NCBI GenBank assembly: GCA_947496345.1
Contig: CANMCL010000055.1
Location: 1-6,074 of the forward strand
Length of the DNA stretch: 6,074 nucleotides
Reading direction: 5' to 3'
DNA from: Actinomycetota bacterium
Lineage (GTDB): Bacteria; Actinomycetota; Actinomycetes; Nanopelagicales; Nanopelagicaceae
Below, piece after piece: positions 5,676 through 6,074 of this stretch. How positions within the stretch are numbered: position 1 is the stretch's first letter; every line of letters starts with the position of its first letter. The translations under genes and the position numbers were made by a program. The notes beneath the pieces are model-generated. The model was not told the DNA's origin. It worked only from the letters and a program-made list of their open reading frames with translations, and did no database searches.

Positions 5676-6074
5676 TTATCGCTGCTTAACTCGTAGGTTC
5701 ATCCCTACCCGCCTGACCAACGGCCTAGGCATAAGAGAAATAATTCCAACTAATAGTTTGTACTGCCACCCAGGTATGGATACTGGTTTACCTGCAAGGG
5801 CATCCTTCCAAGCCTTTGCAACTAAAACATCGGAATTTAGCCACATAAATTTAGGGAGCCCGGCCATCTTCATCCGGCCACGTTGATGAAATTCAGTACG
5901 AGTAAACCCCGGAGAGAGCGCTGAAATTTTTATATTTGTTGCAGAAAGTTCAGTATGCAGAGATTCAGATAAGACTGTCAGATATGACTTCGAAGCGCTG
6001 TAGGCCCCACCTGCAATGTAGCTAGCAACAGAAGAAACGTTTATTACTACTCCTGAGTTACGCTCCTTCATCTT
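5676..6074 (-). CDS. Short-chain dehydrogenase/reductase (SDR), N-terminal part missing
   Basis: The reading frame runs off the right edge, so the 132 residues seen are the C-terminal half of a classical SDR oxidoreductase; the NAD(P)-binding Gly-rich motif lies outside the window. The ATG at 6071 is internal. Visible hallmarks, counting that Met as 1, are the strand VVINVSS with the catalytic Ser at about 14, the YSASK active-site motif with Tyr24 and Lys28, and LSPGFTRTEFH (52-62) after the next strand. The later MWLNSD and VSIPGWQYK segments (76-81, 97-105) match, from memory, a common actinobacterial SDR subgroup with a substrate-capping tail. The tail after about 106 is hydrophobic then basic (LVGIISLMP, VRRVGMNLRVKQR), which might allow membrane association. 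Substrate and pathway are not identifiable. It lies upstream of the exported-protein gene on the same strand, but that gene has its own promoter. Confidence 0.9.
   Translation of the reverse strand, partial: KMKERNSGVVINVSSVASYIAGGAYSASKSYLTVLSESLHTELSATNIKISALSPGFTRTEFHQRGRMKMAGLPKFMWLNSDVLVAKAWKDALAGKPVSIPGWQYKLLVGIISLMPRPLVRRVGMNLRVKQR

Noticed and set aside
5377..5886. 169-codon open frame on the plus strand
   Set aside because: It is antisense to the start of the exported-protein gene and to most of the SDR fragment, both of which have clear family or signal features; its translation shows no domain or Shine-Dalgarno support.

Overview
The window looks like chromosomal DNA of a small-genome, low-to-mid GC actinobacterium, most likely the freshwater acI group (Nanopelagicales, e.g. 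Planktophila/Nanopelagicus relatives). This is inference. It rests on an A/T-leaning base composition (mid-40s % GC by eye), actinobacterial-looking versions of the photolyase, SDR and GH13 families, very tight gene packing with overlapping convergent genes, and a secreted protein with a short paired-cysteine module of the type I associate with aquatic actinobacteria. No taxonomic search could be run.

Layout, left to right. (1) 1-1365, + strand: the 3' part of a secreted GH13 alpha-amylase-type enzyme, with its start outside the window. (2) 1362-2186, - strand: an esterase-D-like alpha/beta hydrolase. It meets the amylase tail to tail, and one CTAG tetramer supplies a stop codon on each strand. 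(3) 2204-3571, + strand: a class I (CPD-type) DNA photolyase, divergent from the esterase across only 17 bp. (4) 3540-4907, - strand: a multi-spanning membrane diguanylate cyclase (GGDEF) that overlaps the photolyase tail to tail by 32 bp. (5) 4971-5594, - strand: a small exported helical protein of unknown function, with a clear Shine-Dalgarno and a good sigma-70-like promoter. (6) 5676-6074, - strand: the C-terminal part of a classical SDR oxidoreductase, with its start outside the window. No RNA genes, mobile elements or CRISPR arrays were seen, and no gap exceeds 300 bases.

The genes do not form one pathway. The amylase fits extracellular polysaccharide use, the photolyase fits a sunlit-water lifestyle, and the GGDEF protein makes or senses c-di-GMP. 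The esterase and SDR are general metabolic enzymes with unassigned substrates. I found no convincing new multi-gene system. The points most worth a second look are the 17-bp esterase/photolyase divergent region, with a two-way -10-like element and a 7-bp direct repeat at 11-bp period, a Tyr where E. coli photolyase has the distal Trp of its electron-transfer triad, a GGDEF domain lacking the inhibitory I-site, and the four-cysteine exported protein.
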